The notes under the pieces are model-generated. The model did no database searches, was not told the DNA's origin, and was given only the letters and a program-made list of their open reading frames with translations. The translations under genes and the position numbers were made by a program. A stretch of DNA of 64,000 nt from Defluviitalea raffinosedens (lineage in GTDB: Bacteria > Bacillota > Clostridia > Lachnospirales > Defluviitaleaceae), in NCBI RefSeq assembly GCF_016908775.1, contig NZ_JAFBEP010000001.1:186001-250000 (forward strand), in the 5' to 3' direction. Below, one piece after another: positions 38,066 to 47,449 of this stretch. Numbering within the stretch: position 1 is the stretch's first letter; each line of letters begins with the position of its first letter.

Positions 38066-39151
38066 TTAATCTAATGGAAGCTCCAATGCTCTGTCTACAA
38101 TTTGATCCATATTATAATATTTATACTCTGCTAACCTTCCAATAAAGGTAACATTCTTTTCTTTCTGAGCATATTGGCGATACTGTTCCGCCTTATCTTG
38201 ATTTTCTTTGTCAGGTACAATATAAAAAGGTTCTCCATGAGCCATTGAATACTCCTTAGCAATTGTAGTGTATGGGATATTTTGACCTGTTAAATGTTTA
38301 TATTCTGTAATTCTTGTAAAGTCATAATCATTTGGATAATTGACCGTTCCAACCTCTTGATAAAATTCTTTATTAAAAAATGTTTCATATTCGAATCGTA
38401 CTGAACGGTATTCTAAGGCTCCAAATTTATAATCATAATATAAATCAATAGGCCCAGTAAAATACAACTTATCATATTGAATCTGATCTTTAATATCCAG
38501 CCAATTTGTATTTAACATAATATGTATATTGGGATGATCTAATATCTTTTCAAACATCTTTGTATATCCCTGTTTTGGAAGCCCTTGATACTTATCTGTA
38601 AAATACCTGGTATCACGATTATTCCTAAAAGGAATTCTTTTGATGACACTGGGATCCAATTCATCAGGATATCTGTCCCATTGTTTATAGGTATAGTTTT
38701 TAAAAAACTTTTCGTAAATATCTCGACCTGCTTTTGAAATAACAACATCTTCAGAAGTTTTGATTTCATCAATATGTTCTGCCTGCTTTTCTAGCCATTT
38801 TTCAACTTCATCAGAGCTTAAATTCAGATTGTAAAGTTGATTAATCGTCTCTGCAGATATTGGCATAGGAATTTTCATACCATCAATATAGCTTAAGACT
38901 CTATGCTGATATAAATACCAATCGGTAAATCGAGAAAGCCAATCCCAAACTTTCTTATTGTTGGTATGGAAAATATGAGGTCCATATGTGTGTATCAAAA
39001 CGCCATACTCATTATATTGATCATAGGCATGTCCAGCTATATGATTGTGTTTGTCAATAACAAGAACTTTTTCATTTTTTTCTTCTGCCAAACGGCGCGC
39101 TGTAACAGCACCTGCATATCCTGCACCAACTACAACGTTTTTTATTTTCAT
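38066..39151 (-). CDS. glf: UDP-galactopyranose mutase
   Basis: The 361-residue flavoprotein has the FAD-binding VVGAGYAGAVTARRLAEE at the N-terminus, DKHNHIAGHAYDQYNEYGVL, YGPHIFHTNNKKVWDWL, YTYKQWDRYPDELDPSVIKR and the C-terminal NVTFIGRLAEYKYYNMDQ, all hallmark Glf motifs. It converts UDP-galactopyranose to UDP-galactofuranose in the cytoplasm. Galactofuranose does not occur in core metabolism, so its presence here implies galactofuranose in the glycan. Confidence 0.96.
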   Translation of the reverse strand: MKIKNVVVGAGYAGAVTARRLAEEKNEKVLVIDKHNHIAGHAYDQYNEYGVLIHTYGPHIFHTNNKKVWDWLSRFTDWYLYQHRVLSYIDGMKIPMPISAETINQLYNLNLSSDEVEKWLEKQAEHIDEIKTSEDVVISKAGRDIYEKFFKNYTYKQWDRYPDELDPSVIKRIPFRNNRDTRYFTDKYQGLPKQGYTKMFEKILDHPNIHIMLNTNWLDIKDQIQYDKLYFTGPIDLYYDYKFGALEYRSVRFEYETFFNKEFYQEVGTVNYPNDYDFTRITEYKHLTGQNIPYTTIAKEYSMAHGEPFYIVPDKENQDKAEQYRQYAQKEKNVTFIGRLAEYKYYNMDQIVDRALELPLD

Positions 39152-39213
39152 TTTTATCTCCTCTCAATTTCAATTTATCATCTGAATTTCATAGAACAAT
39201 TTCCACTATATCT

Positions 39214-40383
39214 CTATAATGCCTTTTCACTTAAAAACTTATTAATAATTTCATATCTATTCTGTAATAAATTATCCCAATCTAATTCTTGAGCTCGTTT
39301 TATCCCATTGTTACTTAATTGATCATAGAGCGTTTTATTCTCAAAAATCATTTTAACCTTATCAATAAACTCTTGAACATCATATGAAATGGTTAACCCG
39401 GTTTGATAATCCTCTATATATCTTTTTGTTTCTCCTATGCGAGTAGCTATAACAGGTAATCCTGCCGCACCATATTCTACTACTTTTAAAGTAAATGCAT
39501 ATTTCATTAATGGAATAGGCTGAAATGTTGCAATACCTATATCTGCTTTGCTTAAATAATATGGTAATTCTTCGTAAGATTTTAATCCTAAAAACTCTAC
39601 ATTTTTTTCTACTCCTAACTGTTTAGCCATTTCTTTTAATTTCTTTTCGCTAGGTCCTTCTCCAATAATCAGATATTTTATATTAGGTATAATTTTGATT
39701 AATTGAGGCATTGCTTTAATTGGAAGATCTACCCCCGCCCAATCATCCAATTTACCCATATAGATCATGGTTAAATCATGTTCCGGCTTATGTTTTATAC
39801 CATTATAAAATGTATTGAACTTAACGCCGTTTGGAATAACTTTTATCTCCTTTTTCGTATAAGTCCTTCTTAGTGTTCTCAACTCTTGCCCTACAGTAAT
39901 GATCAAATCTGAATGTCTCATAACTATTTTTTCAAACATATTTACGATGATATTTCGAATTTTGGACTTTGTATAAAAACCAGGATAATAATCCATGTCT
40001 TCATATATTACAACAGATGATTTACGGAATAATTTGAGCATTAATGCTACTATGCCTCCCCACGGAGATTCAGCAACAATGTAATCATACTTTTTTTTGT
40101 TGATTTTATAAAATCTAAAAAACATTTTTAACGGGTTTGATATATGACCTAACCCATATTTCCAAGCCGGAATAGTACTGATACCGTAATATGTTTGCTT
40201 GCCTTCCTGAAATATATCAACATGCTTTTCCGGATCTTGCTTTACATAAATTATATCTATATTTTCTATATCATTTTGTTTTGTCATATATTGCACTATA
40301 TGATGGGTTCTTTGAATCAACGTATTAAAATAATTCTGTATAAAACAAATATATAGTACAGACTTATGCTTATTATTCTTCAA
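39214..40383 (-). CDS. Glycosyltransferase family 4 protein
   Basis: A 389-residue GT-B enzyme. The C-terminal half has LTMIYMGKLDDWAGVDLP, FLGLKSYEELPYYLSKADIG and VEYGAAGLPVIATRIGETK, the GT4 nucleotide-sugar-binding signature with the EX7E glutamates. The open frame extends to 40449, but I prefer the TTG at 40381-40383 because a GGAGG lies 10 bases upstream; this leaves an 11-base overlap with the preceding gene and avoids an unrelated N-terminal extension. Sugar specificity unknown. Confidence 0.82.
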   Translation of the reverse strand: MKNNKHKSVLYICFIQNYFNTLIQRTHHIVQYMTKQNDIENIDIIYVKQDPEKHVDIFQEGKQTYYGISTIPAWKYGLGHISNPLKMFFRFYKINKKKYDYIVAESPWGGIVALMLKLFRKSSVVIYEDMDYYPGFYTKSKIRNIIVNMFEKIVMRHSDLIITVGQELRTLRRTYTKKEIKVIPNGVKFNTFYNGIKHKPEHDLTMIYMGKLDDWAGVDLPIKAMPQLIKIIPNIKYLIIGEGPSEKKLKEMAKQLGVEKNVEFLGLKSYEELPYYLSKADIGIATFQPIPLMKYAFTLKVVEYGAAGLPVIATRIGETKRYIEDYQTGLTISYDVQEFIDKVKMIFENKTLYDQLSNNGIKRAQELDWDNLLQNRYEIINKFLSEKAL

Positions 40384-42004
40384 TGTATAACTGCCTCCAT
40401 ATTTGATCTTCATACTCTTTGTTTTCTTTGTACAATTTGAATATTTCAATATGATTTTTACTGCATTCGTTCTTAATCATATTATATATTTCCTCTTCAT
40501 ATTTTCGAGAAGATATGATGATCACATCTACTTCCTGCTCAATAGCATTTTGAAAAGAAATGATCTTATAGCCATATCTGCTTTGGCCTAAATACTTTGG
40601 ATTAGAATCAATTAACCCGCCAATTTCCATGTTTTCAAAGGAGATATGTTTTAGTAATCTTTCTGTATGTTCTCCTGCCCCATAAATTGCTGCTTTCTTA
40701 TATCCTTTGCGTACCCATTCTTTCTCTAAACTATTAAATAAATTGCTTAGTGAAAATTCATCTTGACCATTACTGTTTAATGTCATTTCAAACTCTTGCA
40801 ACACTTCTTCAAAATTAATATTTAATTTATTCACTCTTGTTTTGGGTCTAACTTCAGAAATAATCGTGAATTCATTATCGAATATCCTTGTCCAATCAAA
40901 TTCTTCTGCATACTTTCTACTATTTTTCTGACATTGTATATAAAAATTATGATCAGTCAACAGTTTTATAACCGCATCTGCAAATTCCTCTTCATTGCCT
41001 ACAGTTAAGCCTGCTCCTGATTCATCTATAGCGTTCTTGATTTCTCCAAAATCACTTCCAATAACCGCTAGTCCACACGCAAAATATTCAATAATCTTTA
41101 TTGGATGGGCCACTTTTGTTAGATTGCTTTCTTCAAAGGTTATAATACCTACTTTACATCTGTTCATTAATTCCGGTAACTTATTATGCTCTAATCTCCC
41201 CAAAAATTTAACATACTGCTCTATGTTTAAATCTTTAGTTAATTGCATTAATTCCTTTTCATACAAACCTTCTCCAACAATAATAAATTCTGTCTTAAAT
41301 CCTCGGTCAATACACTGTTTCAATCCTCTTATTGCAAATTGAACCCCGGCCCACTCTTCTAATGCACCAATAAAAATTATTTTATCTTCCCTAGTACTAT
41401 TGGATGAGCAATTAAAATTTTTTAAGATAACTCCATTGGGAGATATATAAATAGGAACATTGGTATGGCCTTGGCCTATTCTATAATCCTTTAAGCTCTC
41501 ACTCACTGAAAAAATTACATCTGCATTATCTAACATATATCCTTCACATAACTCCATATAAGAAGTAATTTCAGGTGAATACAAAGAATAATATTGTGTA
41601 AAGTCATCCAGATCCTCATATACTAATACTTTTGCGACATTTTCTTTCTTTATGGATTCTACCAATGGCGCGGATAACGGATTGGTGAAAATGCAAATAT
41701 CGAAATTCCTATTGGTAAAATTATTAAGAATATAATGTTTCATTAATTGAGAGTTTATTAATAGTTTCTTTTCTGCATCATAATGTTTACAGTAAGGAAT
41801 ACTTATATATGTTATATTATCTTCTTGTTCTTTGATCACTTCAAAATCAAACAGTTGATTCTTTAAATAAAGTTTTTTATTAAAATATAGGATTACCACG
41901 TTTTTAAAAGTATTTTTAAGATAATTAATTAAATGATGGGGCCGTTGAGTCATCATCTCATTTAAATCGAATTCTAAAACTAATAAAACGCTTTGATTTT
42001 TCAC
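40373..42004 (-). CDS. Glycosyltransferase family 4 with C-terminal Rossmann-like domain
   Basis: The 543-residue protein has a GT-B region (QRPHHLINYLKNTFKNVVIL, KIIFIGALEEWAGVQFAIRG, IKIIEYFACGLAVIGSDFGE) followed by about 100 extra residues. That C-terminal domain has KAAIYGAGEHTERLLKHI, GGLIDSNPKYLGQ and DVIIISSRKYEEEI, a nucleotide-binding-like fold resembling the neighbouring protein at 42074-42559. The chosen start is GTG at 42002-42004, seven bases after GAGGAG; the frame opens 10 codons earlier with TTG. Cytoplasmic glycan assembly is the likely role. Confidence 0.78.
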   Translation of the reverse strand: MKNQSVLLVLEFDLNEMMTQRPHHLINYLKNTFKNVVILYFNKKLYLKNQLFDFEVIKEQEDNITYISIPYCKHYDAEKKLLINSQLMKHYILNNFTNRNFDICIFTNPLSAPLVESIKKENVAKVLVYEDLDDFTQYYSLYSPEITSYMELCEGYMLDNADVIFSVSESLKDYRIGQGHTNVPIYISPNGVILKNFNCSSNSTREDKIIFIGALEEWAGVQFAIRGLKQCIDRGFKTEFIIVGEGLYEKELMQLTKDLNIEQYVKFLGRLEHNKLPELMNRCKVGIITFEESNLTKVAHPIKIIEYFACGLAVIGSDFGEIKNAIDESGAGLTVGNEEEFADAVIKLLTDHNFYIQCQKNSRKYAEEFDWTRIFDNEFTIISEVRPKTRVNKLNINFEEVLQEFEMTLNSNGQDEFSLSNLFNSLEKEWVRKGYKKAAIYGAGEHTERLLKHISFENMEIGGLIDSNPKYLGQSRYGYKIISFQNAIEQEVDVIIISSRKYEEEIYNMIKNECSKNHIEIFKLYKENKEYEDQIWRQLYIEE

Positions 42005-42035
42005 AATATTGCTCCTCTCATCTTGCCTATACAAT

Positions 42036-42064
42036 AATAGTCTGAGTATATTACTCAGACTATT
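42036..42064 (-). repeat. 13-bp perfect intergenic hairpin
   Basis: AATAGTCTGAGTA pairs perfectly with TACTCAGACTATT around a three-base loop, between the small membrane protein gene and the bifunctional GT4 gene. The following run (ATTATTGT) is too poor in uracil for a confident terminator, so a partial terminator or mRNA-stabilising role is equally possible. Confidence 0.6.
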
Positions 42065-42073
42065 AATTTTAAA

Positions 42074-42559
42074 TTAAAGTGCATAGATAATATCTTCAAG
42101 CGATATAATATCTAAATCTATTCCTTGGTTAATTAATTCTTCTTCTATTTTATCAAAATCATATATAGGCGTTACAATGATAGCATCTACATCATCTCTT
42201 TGAGAAATTTCATCCAATCCAACAACAGGAATATCATCTGCTCCTGAATAAATTTCTGCAGCGTTCTTATCAATAAAATAGGCTATATTAATGTCCGATG
42301 TTCTAAGCTCTTCATATAATCTGTTTCCTAATTCTCCCATGCCATAAATAGCTATATTTTTAATATCATTTTCTTTAAAATATTCTACAATTTCTATATG
42401 TTGATTTTTATTTTTAACCCATTGGTTGAGCACTTCATAATAATTTCTAAATCTCGATTCTAAATTTGAACTTTTATCAATTACTTTCTTTGCTGTCCAA
42501 AGCACTCCGCCTACTGCTGCAATAACACCCACATTAAAAATAGTCTTCCAAATCTTCAA
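42074..42559 (-). CDS. Small membrane-anchored protein with Rossmann-like domain, function unknown
   Basis: A 161-residue protein with an N-terminal hydrophobic helix (TIFNVGVIAAVGGVLWTA) and a soluble C-terminal domain with NIAIYGMGELGNRLYEEL, YFIDKNAAEIYSG and DDVDAIIVTPIYDFDKIEEE. The glycine-rich loop and the D-rich following strand resemble the N-terminal nucleotide-binding domain of PglD-like proteins and the C-terminal domain of the adjacent GT4 enzyme. The start is taken as TTG at 42557-42559, eight bases after AAGGAG. The role is unknown; it may tether a sugar-modifying complex to the membrane. Confidence 0.62.
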   Translation of the reverse strand: MKIWKTIFNVGVIAAVGGVLWTAKKVIDKSSNLESRFRNYYEVLNQWVKNKNQHIEIVEYFKENDIKNIAIYGMGELGNRLYEELRTSDINIAYFIDKNAAEIYSGADDIPVVGLDEISQRDDVDAIIVTPIYDFDKIEEELINQGIDLDIISLEDIIYAL

Positions 42560-42651
42560 CTGAAACTCTCCTTCCATCGACAATCAAATAAACTCTTTAT
42601 ACTAAATATCGTCAAAAAACTTATTTCATTTAGTTTCCCTTAAGATATTCC

Positions 42652-43908
42652 TTACTTAAATATTTTAAAGAACTTAGAATATTGGTATTGTCTACTATAC
42701 CTTTCCAGATCTATCGTATCATAGCCATTAATTTCATCTATCTTTCCATCTATAATGTCTTTTAATTTATTGAGAATATCATTTTCATCTTCTATATTTA
42801 TGAAAATTCCTATATTTTCTTCTTCAACTATCCGAACTGCTTCCATACTTTGAGGGCCAATAACAATAATAGGCTTTCTAACGGATATATATTCATATAA
42901 TCTTCCGGTCACCACTTCATCTGCTCCATAATAATTTGAGCAAAAAACTAATAGCCAATCCATTTCTTTCATCTTATTTAGTGCCTCTAAATGAGATACT
43001 GGTTTATGAATATTTATTATTTCTTTTATTTTTCCGCTTCTGAATTTCTTAAATTCTGTTGTTCCAAAAAGATGAAGGTTAATTTTTGAAGCATAATGAC
43101 TATCATTCTGAAGTTTATTTAAAGCTCTCAAAAAGTTTGAAATATTTCTGTAAGGGTCGCTATCAGATACTGTTCCAAAGTGCCCTAATAATATACAATC
43201 TCCACTAATCTTATTATTCTTATTAATATAATCATCACTTAATGTAGATTGATCATATCCATTGGCAATTAAGGTTGATTTCTTAGAAATATCTATATTA
43301 TATTTTTTTTCAACTTTTTTTAATATAGGTTGCGAAATAAAAGTAAAATGATCTGCATTTTTCAAAACTTTCTTTTCTAAAAATTCACTAATCCGCTGCG
43401 CTAAATAATTTTTCTTCATAAAAATTTCATTAGTATTCCAACTATCTCTATAATCTACAATTAAGTTTATACTTTTCCCAAAATATTTTTTCAGCTTTAA
43501 TCCTACAAGTTGCATACTATGAGGAGGACTTGAAATAATCACGTTTTTTATTTTATACTTTTTTATCATTTTGACTGCACTTTTAAAATAACTATTGACT
43601 GAATATACATAAGCGTCTGGAATGGCGAATTCTTCAAATCCTCTCCCTATGTTTTTATTAAACGAATACAATATTCTCCAATATTTATCTTCTTTTTGCT
43701 TAACAGGATTATAAGAAATATGCATTTTATATAAAGAATCTTTATATCCAAAATAATTTAACTTTTTTTCTCCTTTTCCTGCCAATATAAAAACTTCACA
43801 TCCGTTTTCTACAAGATATTCTCCAAGTTTTAATACTCTCATTACCCCACCAAGAGAATGACAGTAAGGTAAAAATTCTCTCGTAATGATCAGTACCTTC
43901 TTTTGCAC
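42652..43908 (-). CDS. Glycosyltransferase, GT4 type
   Basis: The 418-residue protein starts VQKKVLIITREFLPYCHSLG, then GGVMRVLKLGEYLVENGCEV, NVIISSPPHSMQLVGLKL and GRLYEYISVRKPIIVIGPQS, the last being the GT4-type donor-binding segment. Composition is rich in lysine, isoleucine and asparagine. The GTG at 43906-43908 after AGAGGGGATAAT is preferred over the upstream ATG at 43950. Sugar specificity cannot be assigned. Confidence 0.76.
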   Translation of the reverse strand: MQKKVLIITREFLPYCHSLGGVMRVLKLGEYLVENGCEVFILAGKGEKKLNYFGYKDSLYKMHISYNPVKQKEDKYWRILYSFNKNIGRGFEEFAIPDAYVYSVNSYFKSAVKMIKKYKIKNVIISSPPHSMQLVGLKLKKYFGKSINLIVDYRDSWNTNEIFMKKNYLAQRISEFLEKKVLKNADHFTFISQPILKKVEKKYNIDISKKSTLIANGYDQSTLSDDYINKNNKISGDCILLGHFGTVSDSDPYRNISNFLRALNKLQNDSHYASKINLHLFGTTEFKKFRSGKIKEIINIHKPVSHLEALNKMKEMDWLLVFCSNYYGADEVVTGRLYEYISVRKPIIVIGPQSMEAVRIVEEENIGIFINIEDENDILNKLKDIIDGKIDEINGYDTIDLERYSRQYQYSKFFKIFK

Positions 43909-43985
43909 ATTATCCCCTCTTTCAGAAGCAAAATCTAAAATGCTTATCAAGTAGTACTTATTTCATATTGAATAGCTTATCTATC

Positions 43986-45170
43986 TTACTTACTAGCAAA
44001 TATTCCTATAATATCAGAACTACTTAATTTATCCTTATCAGGAACCACTCTCGCACTTTTAAAATTAGTAGTCTTCAAAATATTTATCAACATATCGAAA
44101 TCCATGAGGTGTTCAGCCCAATTACCTGTATAAGGATCACAAGTATTTGTAGGAAACTTTTTATCTATTTCAGGCAATACACCATTTTTTATATATTGAT
44201 CAACACTTTTTTCTATATCTTGCTTTACCATTCCCCTGGTGTACTTTGATAATAATTGAATTTCATCTTGTTTAAGCTTTATATTATTTTGATCTATATA
44301 TTGTTCTATAATTCTTTTCCTAACAGAGTGGTATGATTCTAATGTATCCCTTTGTTTCCATCCATAATATTTATTACGGCTCTCATTTTCCAGCTTTTTA
44401 TGTTGTAACATGAGTTCATTTTTTATCTTTTTATTATATGGATTTGCTCCTGAAATCATAAATATAGTACACTTGTTATGAGCAATTTTATCAATGTTTA
44501 AAAAAAAGTATTTTATGTCATATATATGTTCGATAACATCATAAGAACCTATTGCATTAAAATAAATACCTGTATTTTTACAATATTGTATTATATCATC
44601 TAAATCCCCTTGAATATAATCTTTCCTCTTTAGATGAACTGCCTTAGCTATTACTGCCGCATCTCTACAAGATACATCATAAATATCATTATAATATACA
44701 TTCTTTATTCCTGCCTCAAGAGCTAAAAGAGAAAGTAACCCTGTCCCTCCTCCATAATCCAAAAAGCAACATTTGCTTAGATCATAATTATATTTTGAAA
44801 GTATCCATGACAGTAAATATGAATATTTCTGAATTTCTATATAGAGTATTTTCTTTTTGTCTGTTAAATATTTTTTGTTATAATCTGAAATACCCAGCTT
44901 TGAAATATCTAAGTTTATGATCTTACGGTATAATCTTTCCGCTGCTATATTAATTTGTCGAACTAATTTTTTATTTCTTGGAATCGAGAATCCACATCCT
45001 GGATATAAGAAAGGAAACCAATAACCTAATAAATATTTACTCATATCAAATTTCTGTGTTTTTTGAATAATATTATTGTAATATATATTATTTATAATTC
45101 TTCTTAAATTGCTAAAAATAGATAAATATAAATCATTTACAATTCGTTTTGTTGGCATGATATTTTTCAT
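43986..45170 (-). CDS. SAM-dependent class I methyltransferase
   Basis: A 394-residue protein with the SAM-binding motif I CCFLDYGGGTGLLSLLALEA in the middle and SYDVIEHIYDIKYFFLNID as the following acidic and helical motifs. A lysine- and tyrosine-rich N-terminal region of about 110 residues precedes the methyltransferase fold. It is the first gene of the GT4-glf transcript and probably methylates a sugar of the glycan. The ATG at 45170 follows GAGGGGCTTAGA. Composition is notably A+T-rich. Confidence 0.74.
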   Translation of the reverse strand: MKNIMPTKRIVNDLYLSIFSNLRRIINNIYYNNIIQKTQKFDMSKYLLGYWFPFLYPGCGFSIPRNKKLVRQINIAAERLYRKIINLDISKLGISDYNKKYLTDKKKILYIEIQKYSYLLSWILSKYNYDLSKCCFLDYGGGTGLLSLLALEAGIKNVYYNDIYDVSCRDAAVIAKAVHLKRKDYIQGDLDDIIQYCKNTGIYFNAIGSYDVIEHIYDIKYFFLNIDKIAHNKCTIFMISGANPYNKKIKNELMLQHKKLENESRNKYYGWKQRDTLESYHSVRKRIIEQYIDQNNIKLKQDEIQLLSKYTRGMVKQDIEKSVDQYIKNGVLPEIDKKFPTNTCDPYTGNWAEHLMDFDMLINILKTTNFKSARVVPDKDKLSSSDIIGIFASK

Positions 45171-45285
45171 TCTAAGCCCCTCTATCATTTAAGTATATAT
45201 CCATCAATAAAAAATAAAGCTATTTTCCCCATCAGTGTTCCAAAAACTTAAAGTGCCTTACGAATGTATTATATTATATATGTTT

Positions 45286-45326
45286 TATAAAAAAGAAGGA
45301 AATGAAATAGTAATCTCTTTTCCTTT
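45286..45326 (-). terminator. Candidate terminator after the hypothetical gene
   Basis: AAGGAAA pairs with TTTCCTT (45296-45302 with 45319-45325) over a 16-base loop region and is followed by CTTTTTT. The loop is long, so efficiency is uncertain. The 174-base gap it lies in contains no supportable gene. Confidence 0.5.
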
Positions 45327-45344
45327 TTTCATATGCTTTCGTTC

Positions 45345-46340
45345 CTATTCTAATTTATATATATTAAATTTAAATAATGCATCACCATAGTTCATATAAA
45401 CCCTAAACCTAAGCTCTCCATCTTTTACCAGTAATTCTTCGTTATTTAAAATCTCTTTCCATTCCGAATCATTACCACTACAATATTCTAATTTCATGTT
45501 CCCTTGATATGCTAATAGTACTTTTATTTTCTGAGCATTTACATGTATAGGTTTAAAAAAGATATACCCAGGTTGATTACCATACAATATATTATGGCAA
45601 TTCCATTGTGATTCCGAGTTGCCATTATATTTATCATACCATCCAATATAACAATACTTCTTACTGTCTAATACCATACTTGAAGATCTCACATGTATTT
45701 TTAAGTTGCTTGTCATCCCCAGTTCAATAAGATCAAAAATTCCTTTTTTAGCATCTATCACTGCACATAAATTCGTTTCCATCAAACTATCTTTAGAATA
45801 CTTAAATATTACATCTTGCTTTCCATTATTATATGTGTATGCATAAGTCAAATTCTTTCCTATTGAAAAAAGCAAATTTCCCTTACTCTGTAAAATCGCA
45901 GCATAATCGTCCTCTGTTTTTTCCTTAGCTTTATTAGCTAACTCATATCCTTCTTCTGAAAGAAAAACTAAATTTGTTGTACAATTATTACGATAAGTAA
46001 AATGAAATATTGCTATTGAATCTATCGCAGGATCAAAGGGTTCCATAAAAATTGCCCTTGATACATTGTGTAAAAATTGACCATTAGCAAGCATGGGTAA
46101 AAATTCTACTCCTTCTGCCTCCGACTCCACATTACCCATAACAGGGAAAAAGTTCTTTTCATTCATAGAATTTGCATTTAAATTATTACAAATAAAACGC
46201 AGCATACTTTTCTTGGAATCAATAGCATATATACCAGATATTTCTTGATCTATGTCTTCATAAAAATTTATTTCTTTAAGCAGTAAATATTTTTCTTCAT
46301 ACTTTCTAATCATTTCTCTAATATTTATATTTGCATCCAT
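45345..46340 (-). CDS. Hypothetical protein in the glycosylation island
   Basis: I do not recognise this 331-residue protein. It has no signal peptide or transmembrane helix and is rich in aromatic residues and predicted beta strands, for example AIFHFTYRNNCTTNLVFL, KYCYIGWYDKYNGNSESQW and PGYIFFKPIHVNAQKIKVLL. The C-terminal half could be a beta-sandwich. It follows the WbpB-like gene after 42 bases with a good ribosome-binding site (AAGGAGAACGATT), so it is a real gene in the same operon as the formamido-sugar pathway. A sugar-recognition or modifying role is conceivable but unproven. Confidence 0.7.
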   Translation of the reverse strand: MDANINIREMIRKYEEKYLLLKEINFYEDIDQEISGIYAIDSKKSMLRFICNNLNANSMNEKNFFPVMGNVESEAEGVEFLPMLANGQFLHNVSRAIFMEPFDPAIDSIAIFHFTYRNNCTTNLVFLSEEGYELANKAKEKTEDDYAAILQSKGNLLFSIGKNLTYAYTYNNGKQDVIFKYSKDSLMETNLCAVIDAKKGIFDLIELGMTSNLKIHVRSSSMVLDSKKYCYIGWYDKYNGNSESQWNCHNILYGNQPGYIFFKPIHVNAQKIKVLLAYQGNMKLEYCSGNDSEWKEILNNEELLVKDGELRFRVYMNYGDALFKFNIYKLE

Positions 46341-46382
46341 AATCGTTCTCCTTCTACAAAAGTACTTATACGCTAGATTACT

Positions 46383-47420
46383 CTAACTCATTTTATATGC
46401 TTTTAAAATAATATTGAGTGCTTTTTTCCCTTCATTCCCATCGATGTATGGACTGCTTAGTTTTACAATACTATCAATCACATTTCTATATAAAGAAATA
46501 TGCCCTGACCCATAAATATTTTCAATTTCTCTATCGCATGCTTTTTGAACCTGCTCCAGACTATCTTTTCCGTCTTCGAACTGCCAAACTTGAACCTTAT
46601 TAACCGCTTTTCCGCCAATGACAACCGTACCTTTTTCGCCTAGAATAGTCAAAGTTTCTTCTAAATTCTGTGGATAAACACATACTGTTCCTTCTACATT
46701 CCCTATAGCTCCATTTTTAAAGCGAATTTGCAAACTCCCGTAATCCTCCATCTCAATGTATGGGTGTGTGAAATTTCCAAGCATTGCATTTACCTGCTCA
46801 ACTTCTCCCCCAAGCATCCACTGTAAAAGATCTATGTTGTGGATACATTGATTCATCAAACATCCCCCATCTTGCTTTTTTGTTCCTCTCCATGGAGCCT
46901 GCCTATAATACTCTTCATTTCTATTCCATAAAATCCTGGCATTTCCCGCAATGATTCGTCCAAATCTTCCTTCTTCCACAGCTTGACGCAATTTCTGGAT
47001 AGCTGGATTAAATCGGTTTTGATGGCATACACAAAGCTTTACTTTATTTCTTTCTGAAGCTTCGATCATTCTATCTGCATCTTCTGTAGTCATTGCCATA
47101 GGTTTTTCTACTATTACATGTTTTCCTGCATTCATAGCATCAATTGAAATCTTTGCATGCTTTCCTGATTCCGTTGCAATCGCAACAATATCCACACTCG
47201 TATTTTTTAAAAGATCTTCATAATGTGTATATATCGTTGGTGTTTCAACTAATATTTCTTGCGCTGCCATTTTTTCAACATATTCTTCTGCTTTCTTTTT
47301 GGCTCGTTCCTCAATAATATCACATACGGCTATTAATCTTGCTTCAGGATGGTTATTGACAATTGCTTCAACATGTTTATAACTGATCCTTCCACAACCG
47401 ATTATTGCAAAATTCATCAT
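46383..47420 (-). CDS. Gfo/Idh/MocA oxidoreductase, WbpB-like UDP-sugar 3-oxidase candidate
   Basis: The 345-residue protein has the Rossmann NAD site FAIIGCGRISYKHVEAI and the family motif EKPMAMTTEDADRM, with a typical C-terminal alpha/beta domain containing GGCLMNQCIHNIDLLQWMLG. In the Wbp pathway this enzyme oxidises C3 of UDP-GlcNAcA before transamination by WbpE. The call comes from its position directly after the WbpA-like gene and beside a WbpE-like gene. The start is the third ATG of the cluster, eight bases after GGAGG (47418-47420). Confidence 0.82.
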   Translation of the reverse strand: MMNFAIIGCGRISYKHVEAIVNNHPEARLIAVCDIIEERAKKKAEEYVEKMAAQEILVETPTIYTHYEDLLKNTSVDIVAIATESGKHAKISIDAMNAGKHVIVEKPMAMTTEDADRMIEASERNKVKLCVCHQNRFNPAIQKLRQAVEEGRFGRIIAGNARILWNRNEEYYRQAPWRGTKKQDGGCLMNQCIHNIDLLQWMLGGEVEQVNAMLGNFTHPYIEMEDYGSLQIRFKNGAIGNVEGTVCVYPQNLEETLTILGEKGTVVIGGKAVNKVQVWQFEDGKDSLEQVQKACDREIENIYGSGHISLYRNVIDSIVKLSSPYIDGNEGKKALNIILKAYKMS

Positions 47421-47449
47421 TACCATGGCCTCCGTATCTAAGTTGTAAA

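Noticed and set aside
40384-40449. Longer N-terminus for the GT4 gene at 39214
   Set aside because: The extension would overlap the upstream gene by 77 bases and has no homologous sequence; a GGAGG before the TTG at 40383 gives a better start.
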